Shown here: piece after piece, positions 1-10,820 of the stretch | Numbering within the stretch: the stretch's first letter is position 1 | How the letters are laid out: the number at the start of each line of letters is the position of its first letter | Assembly: GCA_038373885.1 (NCBI GenBank) | Contig: JAWZYV010013030.1 | Location: 558,001 to 622,000, forward strand | Source: Cheiracanthium punctorium | Taxonomy: Eukaryota; Arthropoda; Arachnida; Araneae; Cheiracanthiidae | Length of the DNA stretch: 64,000 bases | Direction of reading: 5' to 3' | Made by a program: the position numbers and the translations under genes | The notes under the pieces: generated by a model | The model's database searches: none | What the model was told of the DNA's origin: nothing | What the model saw: the letters and a program-made list of their open reading frames with translations, nothing else

Positions 1-588
1 ATTTTTTTTTAAACTATAAGTTCGTAAGAAGATGGATTTGTGGCGATGGTCCAGTTCAGTGATCGCCATATTTAACCACCTTGGATTTTTTTCATGATGT
101 TGGCTGTTATATTATAAAAAATATTATTTAAAGGATTACGATTACTGTAGAAGAACTCAAGCAGCGAATTACAGCTGCAATTCCTTCCGTAACTCCTTAG
201 ATGCTTTCAAATACTCGGAATAATGAAATGGAATATTGTTTAGATATACGAGCACCAAAGGCTCTCGTGCTGAAATGCATTAATTTTGTTATGCATGCAA
301 ATAGTTAACAGTTACATTTTAATGCTACTGTGCTTAGAATATTTTTAAATTTAATTTTATAGTGTCCAACACTTCTCGGACATCCTGTATGCATGAACTC
401 TTGTCTTTTGTTAAAAAAGCGATTATTCGATGTATCACGCTTTTTCAGTATAAAATAGAACTGTTTTAACATCATTTAAGTCTTTCTAGAACTGTCTATA
501 TTTTTTTATTGCAGCGCATTTTTAATACATTATTTATGAAAAATAAAAAGGAATATGGTATGCGGGTTATACATGCACACACACGTGG
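1..588. other. no gene seen; AT-rich
   Basis: I see no gene, RNA gene or recognisable mobile element here. Short open frames occur but are of chance length for AT-rich sequence. Confidence 0.5.
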
Positions 589-877
589 GAAAAATATTTT
601 ATTTACTGTAACAAATTTTGTTGATTCAATAAAAAATTTTGATGTTTTTCATTATTATTATTTGTATTTAACCAAAATTTTGTCGTATGAAGACAAAGTT
701 TTGTTGCATCTATGAAAACTTTGTGTTGATGTAACAAAATTATCATGTTAAAATTATTTTTAAATTTTAAATTTAGCAAACTCTTTTATTCGTTAAATAT
801 ATTGCTATATATCTTTTTTTTTTTTTTAAGCTGCAGTATACATCTGCCAAAAAGAATAGAAACTGGCAATGTCATAT

Positions 878-914
<37 letters not shown>

Positions 915-1060
915 GGGGGGGGGGGTTATTTACTTCAACAAAATTTTGTTAATTCTATTAAAATTTGTTTGGTAAATATTTTGTATCACAAACCAAATTT
1001 TTGATGTATGAAAAAGTATTCCGTTAAAACTATTAAAATTTTGTTAAATTCATCAAAACA
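589..1060. repeat. degenerate AACAAAATTTTGTT repeat cluster
   Basis: The palindromic core AACAAAATTTTGTT and close variants recur many times, usually followed by RATTC (near 610, 670, 950, 1030). The cluster is split by the microsatellite at 880-925. It looks like an old short-period tandem repeat. The 68-codon open frame over 509-715 is a by-product of the repeat and is not called as a gene. Confidence 0.45.
880..925. repeat. poly-T / (GT)n / poly-G microsatellite
   Basis: About 21 T, then about seven GT units, then a run of G. It sits in the middle of the AACAAAATTTTGTT cluster. Confidence 0.95.
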
Positions 1061-2322
1061 TTTTTTCTGTAAATATAGTATTGGCATATTTATGTGATTC
1101 TTTGTTTAAATGGGATTTACGTGGGGAGAAAAGGCCCACTTGCTCTTTAATCGGCCGTCGTTCAACGTAGATCGAAGTTATACATGCCAAAATAAAGTGT
1201 ACATTATTCGTAAATGATTTGTATGTGTAACTTTGCTATACGACGAAAGATGCCAAATAAAAGGCAAATAGGCCATTTTCCCCTGTTGCTGTACATATAC
1301 AAAAGATGAAAATCGATAATATCATAAAGCTCATTTTCATGCACGTACAGATGGTATAGTCCATCCTGACTAGTATTAAACTGAGAAAAACTGCAAACGG
1401 ATTCATTATCAAAGAACATTCCATCAGTGTAAAAACAACTTTTCTTCAATCCTTTGAAATGATCTCTTAAAGAAGGATAAAGTCCTCAAACTATCGAAGA
1501 TACACATTACACAGAATGAGTCATTTGTTTTTAAAAGTTTTTTTTATAATTAATGTGTTGGGCGTGGGTTTTTCTTCTGTTTTTAGTTAGCGGAATTACC
1601 TACAAAAGAACCGCATGGTGTATGACAAAAAAATTCCTGACCACTTAGTGCAAAGGAAATACTACCTAAAACCACAATCGTAAATTAGATTCGTAACTCC
1701 AAGAATCCGCGGTATTACCCAGGTATTTGAGTGACAAGCAGGAAACGTGCCAGTTTTCTTCAATAAAAACGCAATAACTTGGTTTGGGAATGCAGGGAAT
1801 AAGATAAAATCCAAGAGCTAGTCACTTTATTTCACATTACCGCCGTTAAAGTGACACTGACATCTTTTATTGCTCTTCAAAAAGTATAGCATTAAATTCT
1901 TGCAGAACATTTTTTTTTAATAAAGTTGTTAAATCCGCAATAAATTCGACGTGTCCGAGGAGGGGGTGAGAGGATATTTGAAGCCCAAATGCTGTTAATG
2001 TGTTTTAAACGAATGCTATGAAAGCATTTAATCCTGAAAATAAAGTCTTGACAAAGACTAAAAAAAATTACTGTTAATAACATTTGTATTTTGAGAATAT
2101 CAAACTTGATTTTTTAACGTTTTTTTTTTCTTCACAGAGCATGCAAGATTACGAAAAATATGCTACATTAATATTTTTATTTTATTTGTCTAAATTTTCT
2201 GTCACAGTTAATCCTTTTTATAAAAAAAGCTTTAAATAAAATTTTCGTGTCGAATGCATATTTTAGAAATTCAGTGAGAACCAAGTTTTTATTTTTCTTG
2301 ACATTACCGAATAATTATCTGA
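1061..2322. other. no gene seen
   Basis: Unique-looking sequence. The 60-80-codon minus-strand frames at 1204-1449 and 1892-2083 have no recognisable domain and overlap each other in different frames. No splice-bounded exon was convincing. Confidence 0.4.
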
Positions 2323-2330
2323 ACAATGCA

Positions 2331-2583
2331 CAGTAGCGGATCCAGGGGAGGGGCTAAGGGGCTTCAGCCCCCCCCCCAAAAGAGGTTGCTAAAGAGTAAC
2401 ATTCTGCTTTATTATACACTTTAAATAGCTAAAATGATCAAATTTTAAAACTTAGCCCCTCCCAAAAGCATGCACATTGGTTTAGACTGAAATTTTGATT
2501 TATATTACATTTTAATTGGGTGAGATAAGCTTTATTAAAAATTTAGCCCCTCCCAAAAAAAAAAATTTCTGGATCCGCCACTG
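2331..2583. mobile_element. hAT-type MITE, CAGTAGCGGATCCAG ends
   Basis: The 253-bp insertion has imperfect terminal inverted repeats (CAGTAGCGGATCCAG on the left, CTGGATCCGCCACTG on the right). It is flanked by a perfect 8-bp duplication, ACAATGCA, at 2323-2330 and 2584-2591. An 8-bp duplication with CAG-type ends is the mark of the hAT superfamily. The inside is AT-rich with two AGCCCCTCCCAAAA stretches and no coding capacity, so it must be mobilised in trans. Related left ends lie at 9518 and, more decayed, at 47109. Confidence 0.9.
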
Positions 2584-2591
2584 ACAATGCA

Positions 2592-2953
2592 CCCCAAATA
2601 TGCATAACTATCTAGAATAGACTTAATTCAAAATTTCTTAACATAGTTATCTCGCCATAAGTACATTACTGCGAAATGAAAGTTACATTTTTCTGAGTTG
2701 TACTGACGTTTTTGTTAAATAAAGAACCCTTTCTCGCTGTCGCTGCTAAAAGTATTATATAACTATCGATCATAAGGCTTTATTATACTTATTGGTTATC
2801 CGAGTCATTTAAACAGCATTCAGCTCATAAGTGAAGTTAAATTATCTGAATTGCGATAAAATTGTCCAAAAAATTAATTTCAGTTTTTTCTTTCTCCCGC
2901 TTATTTTAAAATAAATTTTTGAAATGAATTTTTTTCAAAATACTGCAACAAAA

Positions 2954-3004
<51 letters not shown>

Positions 3005-4676
3005 TCAATTGATTTAAAACTGACGTTGATTAATAATTGCGCTTGCCATGTTATTATTATTATTATTATTACTATTATACGCTTTCAGTTTTTCTTCCAT
3101 TTTCTTTCTTTCACATTAACTTTTTTTTTCTCGTGCAATAATGCTTTACTTAATTAAAAAACAGAATAAAACCGTGCAGCAGTAGTTTGCCTTCTGGTCT
3201 CAGCTTATCAGAGCTGTGTATGTACTAGAGATTAACTGAACAACTAATGAGCCATATTAGCTTCGAAAATGAATAGCATTTATTTAACCTCCGCAAATGA
3301 CACGTTCCAGAATCTAGAGCAACATACTTTGACCTCTTCGTGGCAAAGAACAGAACAAATCCCACCATATCTATGCTCATTTTTCCCCTCTCCATTCCCC
3401 AAACAGCGGTTAGCTTGTACTTAATTGCCACCCCGAAATGAAAGGGGGGTGCCAAATAAAGAAAAAAATATCTCTAGTCACGAATCTGGCAACGCGGATG
3501 TGTGTTAACAAAGATCGTGTGTAGATTCCGCGGGTTGTTCTTAATTCTAGACCCGAGTCTGAGAGAAGTTAATGGTCGTACTTTAAGCCCAGAAGACCTG
3601 TAATTTTGCAGATAATTAAGACATACTCCAGGACCCCGAATTCTGGAGTGCTCTCGAGTTTTGAAAATTAGTAAGAATGATAACATTTCTCTCTTTCATC
3701 AAAGGCTCTTATTGAGTTATTTATCATAAACCGTCATTGTCATTACCGTGATTTCCAGATCGCATTTAAGAGATATTGAAACATGTTCAAAACATTTAAG
3801 ATAAGTGGTAGAAAACATATTTAGTATAATGGTTCAATCCGTGATCGCTTGCAAGCGTGCCACTAGCGTTCTGAACAAATCTCATCATCGGCGGGAAAAT
3901 TTAAGTATGCAACAGAAGTGAGTAACCATTATCATATATTTGGATGCGAAGAAGTGCAAATCTATGCTTACTTGCAATTTACATGTTTTTGTATACAGAT
4001 TCGGATCCGTGGTTGTCTTCCAGGCAAAATACTAAGCAAAATTATCTGCGAATATTTCAAGCCGTAAACGCACGACAGAAATTAGGTACAAATATGTAAC
4101 TTATATATGCATGCAAACATCAATAAAACGATTCCATTGATCTTTTTGTGCTTCTTCTTAAATAACAGGGTGTTGATCAGATATGCTCGAGAGAAGTTCT
4201 GCATTTCTTATGCTGCATTTAATAACACATGAGTAAATTCAAATAACAACACTGTTTCTAGTTTTGGTCTTAACAGTAGGATAGCCAGACTGATTACAAA
4301 ATGTTAGCTCAGCCTTCTGTATAAAGAAAAAGAAATTGGTTTCACTGAACAATTAATTTTTATACTTTTAACAATATAATAAATTAGTACATCCAGAATA
4401 AAGTGTTAGGAAAATGTATTTATTACAATAAATTCTACGATCCTTAAAGAACAATGCTCATAATGATAGCTTATAAATGTAATTTCGGGGAGTTCTTTGA
4501 ATTGAAAGAGACTGTTAGATATTAAATCTGTGTGTAAATTTTATGCTCAAATAAATATGTTGATGAATTGAATTAAAGCTTGTTGACACACTAGCACATA
4601 TTAAGGCTTACTCCATTTGGGTTCAAGCAAAAGTAATGTTTTAAATTCTTGTCAAAAAGTAGCAATATAATATATA
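2592..4676. other. no gene seen; poly-A tract inside
   Basis: It contains a run of about 46 A at 2956-3001 and ATT repeats near 3052-3070. Minus-strand frames at 3225-3455 and 3474-3686 are short and match nothing I know. No transposon ends with duplications were found. Confidence 0.4.
2956..3001. repeat. poly-A tract
   Basis: Uninterrupted run of about 46 A. I see no SINE or LINE body upstream, so it is scored only as a homopolymer. Confidence 0.95.
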
Positions 4677-4678
4677 TA

Positions 4679-5381
4679 CAGGGTGTCCAGCCTTAATGTG
4701 ACCCAATAGCTAATTCCCGAACCGTTCGGTTTAGATATGCACTTCCAATTCAAAAAATGTTTTAAAAAGGGTAAAGAATTTTTTTACGTGCTTTTTCGAA
4801 CCAAAAAACCCATTTAGTAAAAAATTACAAAAATTAAATTTTTATACGGTCCCCAGGTCCTATCACTTATATTTAGGAAAAGATGCAGTACACAAAAACA
4901 AAGTAAACACAAAAAGTTTAATTTTATTACGATAAAAACTGACCAAGTTATGGAACTTTGAAAATCATACATTTCATCCATTTTCTCGGCCAATTTCAAG
5001 AAGCTAGTAAGGGACCGTCTCCAAAGTGAAATTAATTGGAACTCTGTCAGGAAACTTTCGCTCTTGCACGTCACTCTTATGTAAATCGTTTTTAAATTTA
5101 AAAGTACACACATTACGTTAATATTACAATAATTGAGTACTTAAGAAACAAAATTTATTCTGTGTACGTGTAAAACATAGATAAAATAAAATATTTTGGA
5201 CGAAGAAAACTTTTCAAAAGCAGTTCCAAAAAAATAGACTTATTTGCCTGCGGCTTCAGACTGATTTGCTGCGATACTGATCATGGCGAACGTTAAAAAT
5301 CTGTTGTGTAGTCGCTTGCAATTACATACAGCCGTATTCTAATATTACGAATTCTAGTATGGGAGAACGAGATGTATACAA
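4679..5381. repeat. left arm of the foldback element
   Basis: Inverted copy of 5756-6457. It begins CAGGGTGTCCAGCC and ends at the ATGTATACAA start-codon region of the internal transposase. Its 99-codon minus-strand frame (4814-5113) mirrors the plus-strand frame at 6024-6323 and is not taken as a gene. Confidence 0.85.
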
Positions 5382-5765
5382 CTGGTCTCCAGGCATTAGC
5401 TCCTGCGCCAGGACTGGACGATAAGGAAATGCACCGTACGTATGTAATATGTTCCACACCGTCGATTTTGAGTAGGAACAAGCCTTGCTAATATGCTGGA
5501 CACTACTTTCAGGATGAGCCAGGGTATATCCTAGAACATCCTCAGCGGGTATCCGCAAGCTTGAAGGTGTGGCACGAGACAAGGGAATACGTCTATGACA
5601 ACTCCCAGTTCTATACAAGCGTTGAACAGCACGGGCAATTGTACAATAAGATAGATGTCTTCGACTGGGAAATTTAATGGTATAAAGTCTTGCCGCCTCT
5701 CTCTTATTTCTATCACACTGCCCATACAACAGTACCATTTCGCAGTGTTCTTCATTTGTATACAT
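5382..5765 (-). pseudogene. truncated transposase, N-terminal DUF4817/HTH region
   Basis: The minus-strand frame runs from the ATG at 5765. Residues 1-59 (MYTNEEHCEM, then LLYGQC, AARLY, FPSRR, RLYRTGS) match what I know of the DUF4817 helix-turn-helix region found at the N-terminus of many arthropod mariner-like transposases. A second HTH-like segment at about 85-113 (SVQHISKACSYSKSTVWNIL) is where the family recognises the first residues before the DDE domain. After Q128 the frame enters the inverted arm and reads 19 meaningless residues to a stop at 5322. The DDE catalytic domain is absent, so no activity is expected. A DNA-binding-only product is conceivable but unsupported. Confidence 0.75.
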
Positions 5766-6457
5766 CTCGTTCTCCCGTACTAGAATTCGTAATATTAGAA
5801 TGCGACTGTATGCAATTGCAAGCGACTACACAACAGATTTTTAACGTTCGCCATAATCAGTACCGCAGCAAATCAGTATGAAGCCGCAGGCAAATAAGTC
5901 TATTTTTTTGGAACTGCTTTTGAAAAGTTTTTTTCGTCCAAAATATTTTATTTCATCTATGTTTTACACGTACACAGAATAAATTTTATTTCTTAAGTAC
6001 TCAATTATTGTAATATTAACGTAATGTATCTACTTTTAAATTTAAAAACGATTTACATAAGAGTGACGTGCAAGAGCGAAAGTTTCCTGGCAGAGTTCCA
6101 ATTAATTTCCCTTTGGAGACGGTCCCTTACTAGCTTCTTGAAATTGGCCGAGAAAATGGATGAAATGTATGATTTTCAAAGTTCCATAACTTGGTCAGTT
6201 TTTATCGTAATAAAAGGAAACTTTTTGTGTTTACTTTGTTTTTGTGTACTGCATGTTTTCCTAAATATAAGTGATAGGACCTGGGGACCGTATAAAAATT
6301 TAATTTTTGTAATTTTTTTCTAAATGGGTTTTTTGGTTCGAAAAGCACGTAAAAACATTCTTTACCTTTTTTAAAACATTTTTCAAATGGGAAGTGCATA
6401 TCTAAACCGAATGGTTCAGGAATTAGCTATTGGGTCACATTAAGGCTGGACACCCTG
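5756..6457. repeat. right arm of the foldback element
   Basis: Inverted copy of 4679-5381. It carries the leader and first four codons of the internal transposase frame, so it represents the original 5' end of the parent transposon. The outer end is GGCTGGACACCCTG followed by TATATATA. Confidence 0.85.
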
Positions 6458-6484
6458 TATATATATATATCAGTGTTTTAAGGT

Positions 6485-7376
6485 CAGAGGCGCAGAGAGC
6501 CATGTCGGGGCCCCGGGGATAAAATCTTTGGGGTTCCTTTGCTATTCAGAAATCCTTTTGATGTCATAGTAGATCAATCATTTATTCCTTATAAAAATTA
6601 TTAATCATTTAAAGAAACTTTAAATTAATAGTCATTGGAAAATAATTAATAGAATTAAAATTATTAATTTAAAAAGATATTATACTATAATAAACATCCA
6701 TGCTCTCTAAAATACCAACATTTTGCTTTGAAGGTTTCGTCACCTCCATAAAGAAACTGTAATTGGAACGTTCACATTTTTGCATGGCATGTATCCGCAG
6801 TATTGAAAAAATGAATATTTTTATTCATACTTTCATGCAAGCAGGCAGCCAAAAAATTTTCAGTAGTCCAAAAAAGTGGAAATTTCAAAATTTTTTTATC
6901 TTTAACATTTTGTTAAGGAAAATTCAAAATTTCGGAGGTGGGTGGACCCATAGTCTCTGCTCTGGCTATACCCTTTCTTCCACAAATTAAGAATGTGTCT
7001 CGGAATAAAAAATGATTTCTTGTTAAATAAATCTTTTATACTTTTAGTCATGGCAAACCGTTGAATAACACCTTCAATGTCTACTTCAGGTCAACAGTTT
7101 TTTGAAGGATGATCTAATATTATGTAGTAGACTCAATCACTAACACTCCTCGTTTTTGTCAAGTGGGTGGTTTATGCTCTAGCTGGCTTTTTTTTTTTTT
7201 TTTTTAGTTTCATTCAAAAATTAATTTGAAACATCCGGGGACATAATCTGAATTTGGACTTTTTTTTTACAAAATTGACAACACACAATATCATATAAAC
7301 AGCAAAAGCGGGGCCCCTTCACGAGCTGAGGTCCAGGGGATTTTTCCCCTGCTCCCCCTCCCTCTCTGCGCCACTG
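6485..7376. mobile_element. hAT-type non-autonomous element, CAGAGGCGCAGAGAG ends
   Basis: The 892-bp insertion has ends CAGAGGCGCAGAGAG and CTCTCTGCGCCACTG and a perfect 8-bp duplication TTTAAGGT at 6477-6484 and 7377-7384. The subterminal regions are C/G-rich, the inside AT-rich. I recognise no transposase: the 75-codon frame at 6763-6990 matches nothing. It starts only 27 bp from the end of the foldback element. Confidence 0.9.
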
Positions 7377-7540
7377 TTTAAGGTAATTTGTTTTAGCTAC
7401 TAAAGCCTGTATGTAATATTTACGGTCACGGCATGTATATAAGCTGCATTTAATTTATTATTTTTTTAAATTATAAACTACTTTTTTTTACTTCTTTTTG
7501 CTATATATTGTAATCGCGAACAATTTTGGTTATCAGATTG

Positions 7541-8050
7541 TGACAGAAATGTTTACTTTGTCGGTCCCTGAATCCATATTGTCAATTTTGAACTTGACGT
7601 CTGTACGTATGTATGTATGCATCAGTGGCGTAGCCAAGGGACGGATGCCCCTCCCCCCTTCTCCATGAGGAATTTTCTGGCATACAAAATATATATTCTA
7701 ACTCTATTATCACTCACACGTACACGTACATGTGAGTTGCGGTAGTCGTAATCCCCCCCCCCAATGGAAAATTTCTTGGCCACACCACTATTATGCATGT
7801 ATGTGTTTCCATGCATGTATGTGTAACCATTTTGATCATCTCTGAATTCATTTTAAGTGGTTTTGGTGGGACGTCTGCACGTAGCATAACACAAAAACCA
7901 ATTGCTGTAGAATGTTGAAATTTTGTACTGCGAACATTTTTAACACATAGCGAACTATTAACTGTCTCTTTTCAATGAACAGTATGCGTAGTTTACTTAC
8001 AAGTTCACCTAACAGATTTCCAATACATTGAAGCCTATGGGCAGTCATTG
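7541..8050. repeat. GTACGTATGTATG-containing dispersed repeat
   Basis: The block has GTAC/GTATG-rich sequence, a TTTTGATCAT(C/T)TCT-type segment and a TGTAGAATGTTGAAATTTTG-like segment. All three recur in the same order, diverged, at 24480-24720. It looks like part of a dispersed retroelement or satellite-type family. It was later split by the hAT MITE at 7623-7790. Confidence 0.5.
7623..7790. mobile_element. hAT-type MITE, CAGTGGCGTAGCCAAG ends
   Basis: The 168-bp insertion begins CAGTGGCGTAGCCAAG and ends CTTGGCCACACCACTA. The flanking 8-mers are GTATGCAT (7615-7622) and TTATGCAT (7791-7798), one mismatch. Internal hallmarks (CCATGAGGAATTTTCTGGC, GTAGTCGTAA before a C run) are shared with 46794-46967 and with the right half of 9518-9790. 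Confidence 0.85.
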
Positions 8051-8138
8051 TTTAAACTGCCTTTTGGAATCGCATATCCAGTTAAAGTAGCGCCTGTGAC
8101 GGGCAACAAACTTGTGCATTTCTCTTAGTAAGAGGGAC

Positions 8139-8728
8139 TAGAGATGAGTTCGGGTTCATTTTTTGAAGCCCGAGCCCGAGAACTTTTAATCCGAGCCCGC
8201 CCGAGCCCGAGCAATATTATTTAAGTCGGAGCCCGAGCCCGAAATTTCAGCTAAAGGTAAAAAAAAATAAAAATTACTTCATTGATAGAATAGAATAAAT
8301 TTTGCTGTTTGTGCAAATTAATGACAAATATAGTTGCAAACTCTCAATACTCTTTCTAATTCTTCATATCCATGTTTATCAAATAATGTCCGATCTGATG
8401 ACTAACTAAACTGTTTACACGTTTAGTTTGTCATCAGATCGGTTAGTCACTGTAACGTTTACACTAACTAAGCAATATAAGCCGCCGTTCTGAAATACTA
8501 AAAGAGCTTCACGCACCTTCTAGGTGCCCGTGCCGCTAATTTTCTTTTTATAAGTACTTTTATTTTCCTCATGAATCACTTTTTAAAATCTGTTTCAAGG
8601 AATATGTTCAATAAATGAAAAATTTTTCCCGAGCCCGAACGCAATTGGACAAAATAGAGCCCGAGCCCGGTTCGGGCCCGGGCTCGGGCTCGGGCTTTCG
8701 GGCTCGGGCTGAGCCCGTCTCATCTCTA
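8139..8728. mobile_element. hAT-type element with GAGCCC-repeat ends
   Basis: The 590-bp insertion has ends TAGAGATGAGTTCGGG and GAGCCCGTCTCATCTCTA and a perfect 8-bp duplication AGAGGGAC at 8131-8138 and 8729-8736. Both subterminal regions are packed with GAGCCC/GGGCTC hexamers, which may serve as multiple transposase-binding sites (inference). A shorter internally deleted relative lies at 9185-9490. This copy also holds a 22-bp-arm hairpin at 8390-8442 that the relative lacks. Confidence 0.9.
8390..8442. repeat. internal hairpin
   Basis: The arms CCGATCTGATGAC...ACTAAAC and GTTTAGT...GTCATCAGATCGG flank a loop of about 9 nt. The hairpin lies in the portion of the GAGCCC element that is missing from the copy at 9185-9490. 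Confidence 0.75.
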
Positions 8729-8736
8729 AGAGGGAC

Positions 8737-9176
8737 CTCGTTCATTTCGTTTGTGTGGCCATGTTTAAAATTTCTTCAGAATGACTGTTAACATTGGTTT
8801 CTATTTTTTCTATATTGACAGTTCATGTAATGCTAATGAAAAAAAGTTGTAATAGATTTAGGTTCTTAGGGCAGTGATTCAGAATAAATATTCTAGTGTG
8901 TTTTTGATTTTAACCTTCTCGGAACCAAGCGCTACAAACGCTGACCCGGAAAAGGAGCGTTTTAAGAGCTACGGTGAGAAGCAACGATGGGTGCAGAAGG
9001 GAGAATCGCTGTCGTAGCCTCCTTGCAACGATGAAAGCGGACAGGTTAAATGCTTCTTCCTTTACTTCAATCTCGTAATGAAAATCTGCATCCCCTTACA
9101 AATATCGACCATGGCAGGTGCCGTACCTATAGAAACGCCACTGTATATTAGATCGCCTTAGCTTCTGCCCTGACAT
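8737..9176. other. no gene seen; transposon-end fragment at the right
   Basis: No gene. The stretch near 9128-9143 ends in ACGCCACTG, like the right end of a CAGTGGCGT-type hAT family, but no left end or duplication was found. Confidence 0.35.
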
Positions 9177-9184
9177 TTGGATAT

Positions 9185-9490
9185 TAGAGATGAATGGGCG
9201 ATTTTATTTAAGTCGGAGCCCGAGCCCGAAGTTTCAGCTAATGGATAGATAAACGTCAATTGTTTCACTGATCGAAAATCATAAATTTTGCAGTTTGTGC
9301 AAATTAAAGACAAATATAACAAATATAAGCAACTTCTTAATGCACTTTCTAATTCTTTATATTCAAGGAGTATGTTCAAAAAAGGAGAAATTTCTCACAA
9401 GCCCGAACACAATCGTGAATTACAGAGCCCGAGTCCGGTTCGTGACCGGGCTCAGGCTTTCGGGCTTGGTCTGAGCCCGTCTCATCTCTA
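9185..9490. mobile_element. short GAGCCC-type hAT element
   Basis: The 306-bp deleted relative of 8139-8728 begins TAGAGATGAATGGGCG and ends CTGAGCCCGTCTCATCTCTA. It has a perfect 8-bp duplication TTGGATAT at 9177-9184 and 9491-9498. It shares the AGTCGGAGCCCGAGCCCGAA block and the GCAGTTTGTGCAAATTAA-like middle with the longer copy. Confidence 0.9.
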
Positions 9491-9517
9491 TTGGATATTA
9501 AAATAATCATCTTATGC

Positions 9518-9790
9518 CAGCAGCGGATCCAGGGCAGGAGCTAGGGGCTTCAGCCCCTATATAGAGACTGCTAAACGGAAACATTTTGCTTTATTATTCA
9601 CTTTAAAAATTAACAAAACAGTTACATTACTTTAGACTAAAATTTTGTTTTATTGAACATTTTATTTCAGTGAAATAAGCGTTTTTCAAAATTTAACATT
9701 AGATAAGGGAGTGAAGAATATAATTTTGTGTGGCAAAAAATTCCTCATGGAGGTTGTGACGCCCTTATTCCTCCCTTGGCTACGCCACTG
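9518..9790. mobile_element. chimera of two hAT-type MITE families
   Basis: The left part starts CAGCAGCGGATCCAGGG and follows the family at 2331-2583. From about 9707 the sequence switches to the family at 7623/46794 (CAAAAAATTCCTCATGG) and ends TTGGCTACGCCACTG. The outer 8-mers TCTTATGC and TGTTCAAA do not match. It is therefore either a recombinant between two neighbouring insertions or two truncated elements side by side. Confidence 0.7.
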
Positions 9791-10805
9791 TGTTCAAATC
9801 ATTTCTGCTTCGAGTTTATTTGCTAAAGTCGCAGACATAATCTTCTTTTTCTCCTCCTGTAACAGTCAAGGTGGGCTCCAAGAGACCAGGTGAAGCATTG
9901 AGTCCAAATTTCTCCTCGTTGATCTTCGGAAATTTTTCCGATAAAGATTTATTCAGCGTCTTTGTTTTCCGGTACTTTAGTTGATGGCATGAAATCCATT
10001 ACAACATTACCTAGTATTCCATACTACCTTACTCGTCATCTAGGAAAATGAACCTTTGAACTGATGGGCAACACATTGTCAGTTTAAAAACGACCACAGT
10101 GCAACAAACTACGATTCTTTTAGTGCACATTATGCGTAACATCAGTGTAAAAGTCATGTGTATATTAGAAGGCTAAAATATTTGAAAACCTATCAGCAAA
10201 AACTCTTTAAAATCAGAAAACAAACTTTGTTCTGTAGCGAGTGATACGATTAAAATAAGCGGCCAGCTTTCACTGCATTGTAACATGGGAGTCTTTCTTA
10301 AGTAATTCATAGTATTCCCACGTGACAACAGCACTTAACAGAGCCGAAATCTCGGTATTCCATATTTCCCGAATATTTCATAATACCCTCCTCTCCACTA
10401 TAATTTAATAGGTGTGCAAGGTCAAATCACGTGATGTTCACATCGGGCGTTTTTAGAAACATCAATGAAAAGTCAAATTGTATAAAAGAAAATGATGAAA
10501 ACATAATTGTAATTTTTTCGTAGGGTATCGCTTTTTTTTTTCAGAATTAAATTTTACATTTTAACTATTACAACACCTCAATCATTTCTTACTTATACTA
10601 TGCTGCGTTTTTGATTACCTCTGTCGTTGGATAATGGGTTTGATATGTCGTTCCCCAGACAAAACTATGAAGAACGGTCAACTACTGAAAGCTTTAAAAA
10701 AATGCCGTAACAGGATAGGGCCGTTCTTTGGAGGTTCAGAATATTAATAACTGAATCGATTGAATTTCGATTGTCATCTTTAGCACTTGGGATTGTCATT
10801 TTTAG
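9791..10805. other. no gene seen; one dispersed repeat inside
   Basis: Outside the repeat at 10184-10345 I see nothing recognisable. Confidence 0.4.
10184..10345. repeat. dispersed repeat shared with 27845-27990
   Basis: Shared landmarks in order: ACAAACTTTGTTCTGTAGCG, ATTAAAATAAGCGG, TTTCACTGCATTGTAAC, CACGTG(A/G)CAACAGCAC, AACAGAGCC. No coding capacity and no terminal repeats seen. Confidence 0.7.
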
Positions 10806-10820
10806 CAAGCTGCTTAAGAA

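Larger units (their letters stand above)
4679..6457. mobile_element. foldback mariner-like element with ~700-bp inverted arms
   Basis: The 1779-bp element starts and ends with CAGGGTGTCCAGCC and its complement, flanked by TA on both sides inside TA-rich sequence, as expected for Tc1/mariner-type insertion. The arms 4679-5381 and 5756-6457 are nearly perfect inverted copies: the 99-codon frames read from each arm differ at only 6 positions. The ~375-bp centre plus a few arm bases hold the first ~128 codons of a DUF4817-type transposase on the minus strand. The right arm is the true 5' end (terminal repeat, leader, first four codons). The left arm is an inverted copy of it, so the transposase's catalytic two-thirds and the true 3' end are gone. 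Confidence 0.85.

Noticed and set aside
509..715. 68-codon plus-strand frame as a small gene
   Set aside because: It is made of the AACAAAATTTTGTT repeat and AT-rich sequence and has no recognisable features.
4814..6323. Paired 99-codon frames at 4814-5113 (minus) and 6024-6323 (plus) as a duplicated gene
   Set aside because: They lie in the inverted arms of the foldback element, mirror each other, and have no known domain. The similarity comes from the DNA duplication, not from coding constraint.
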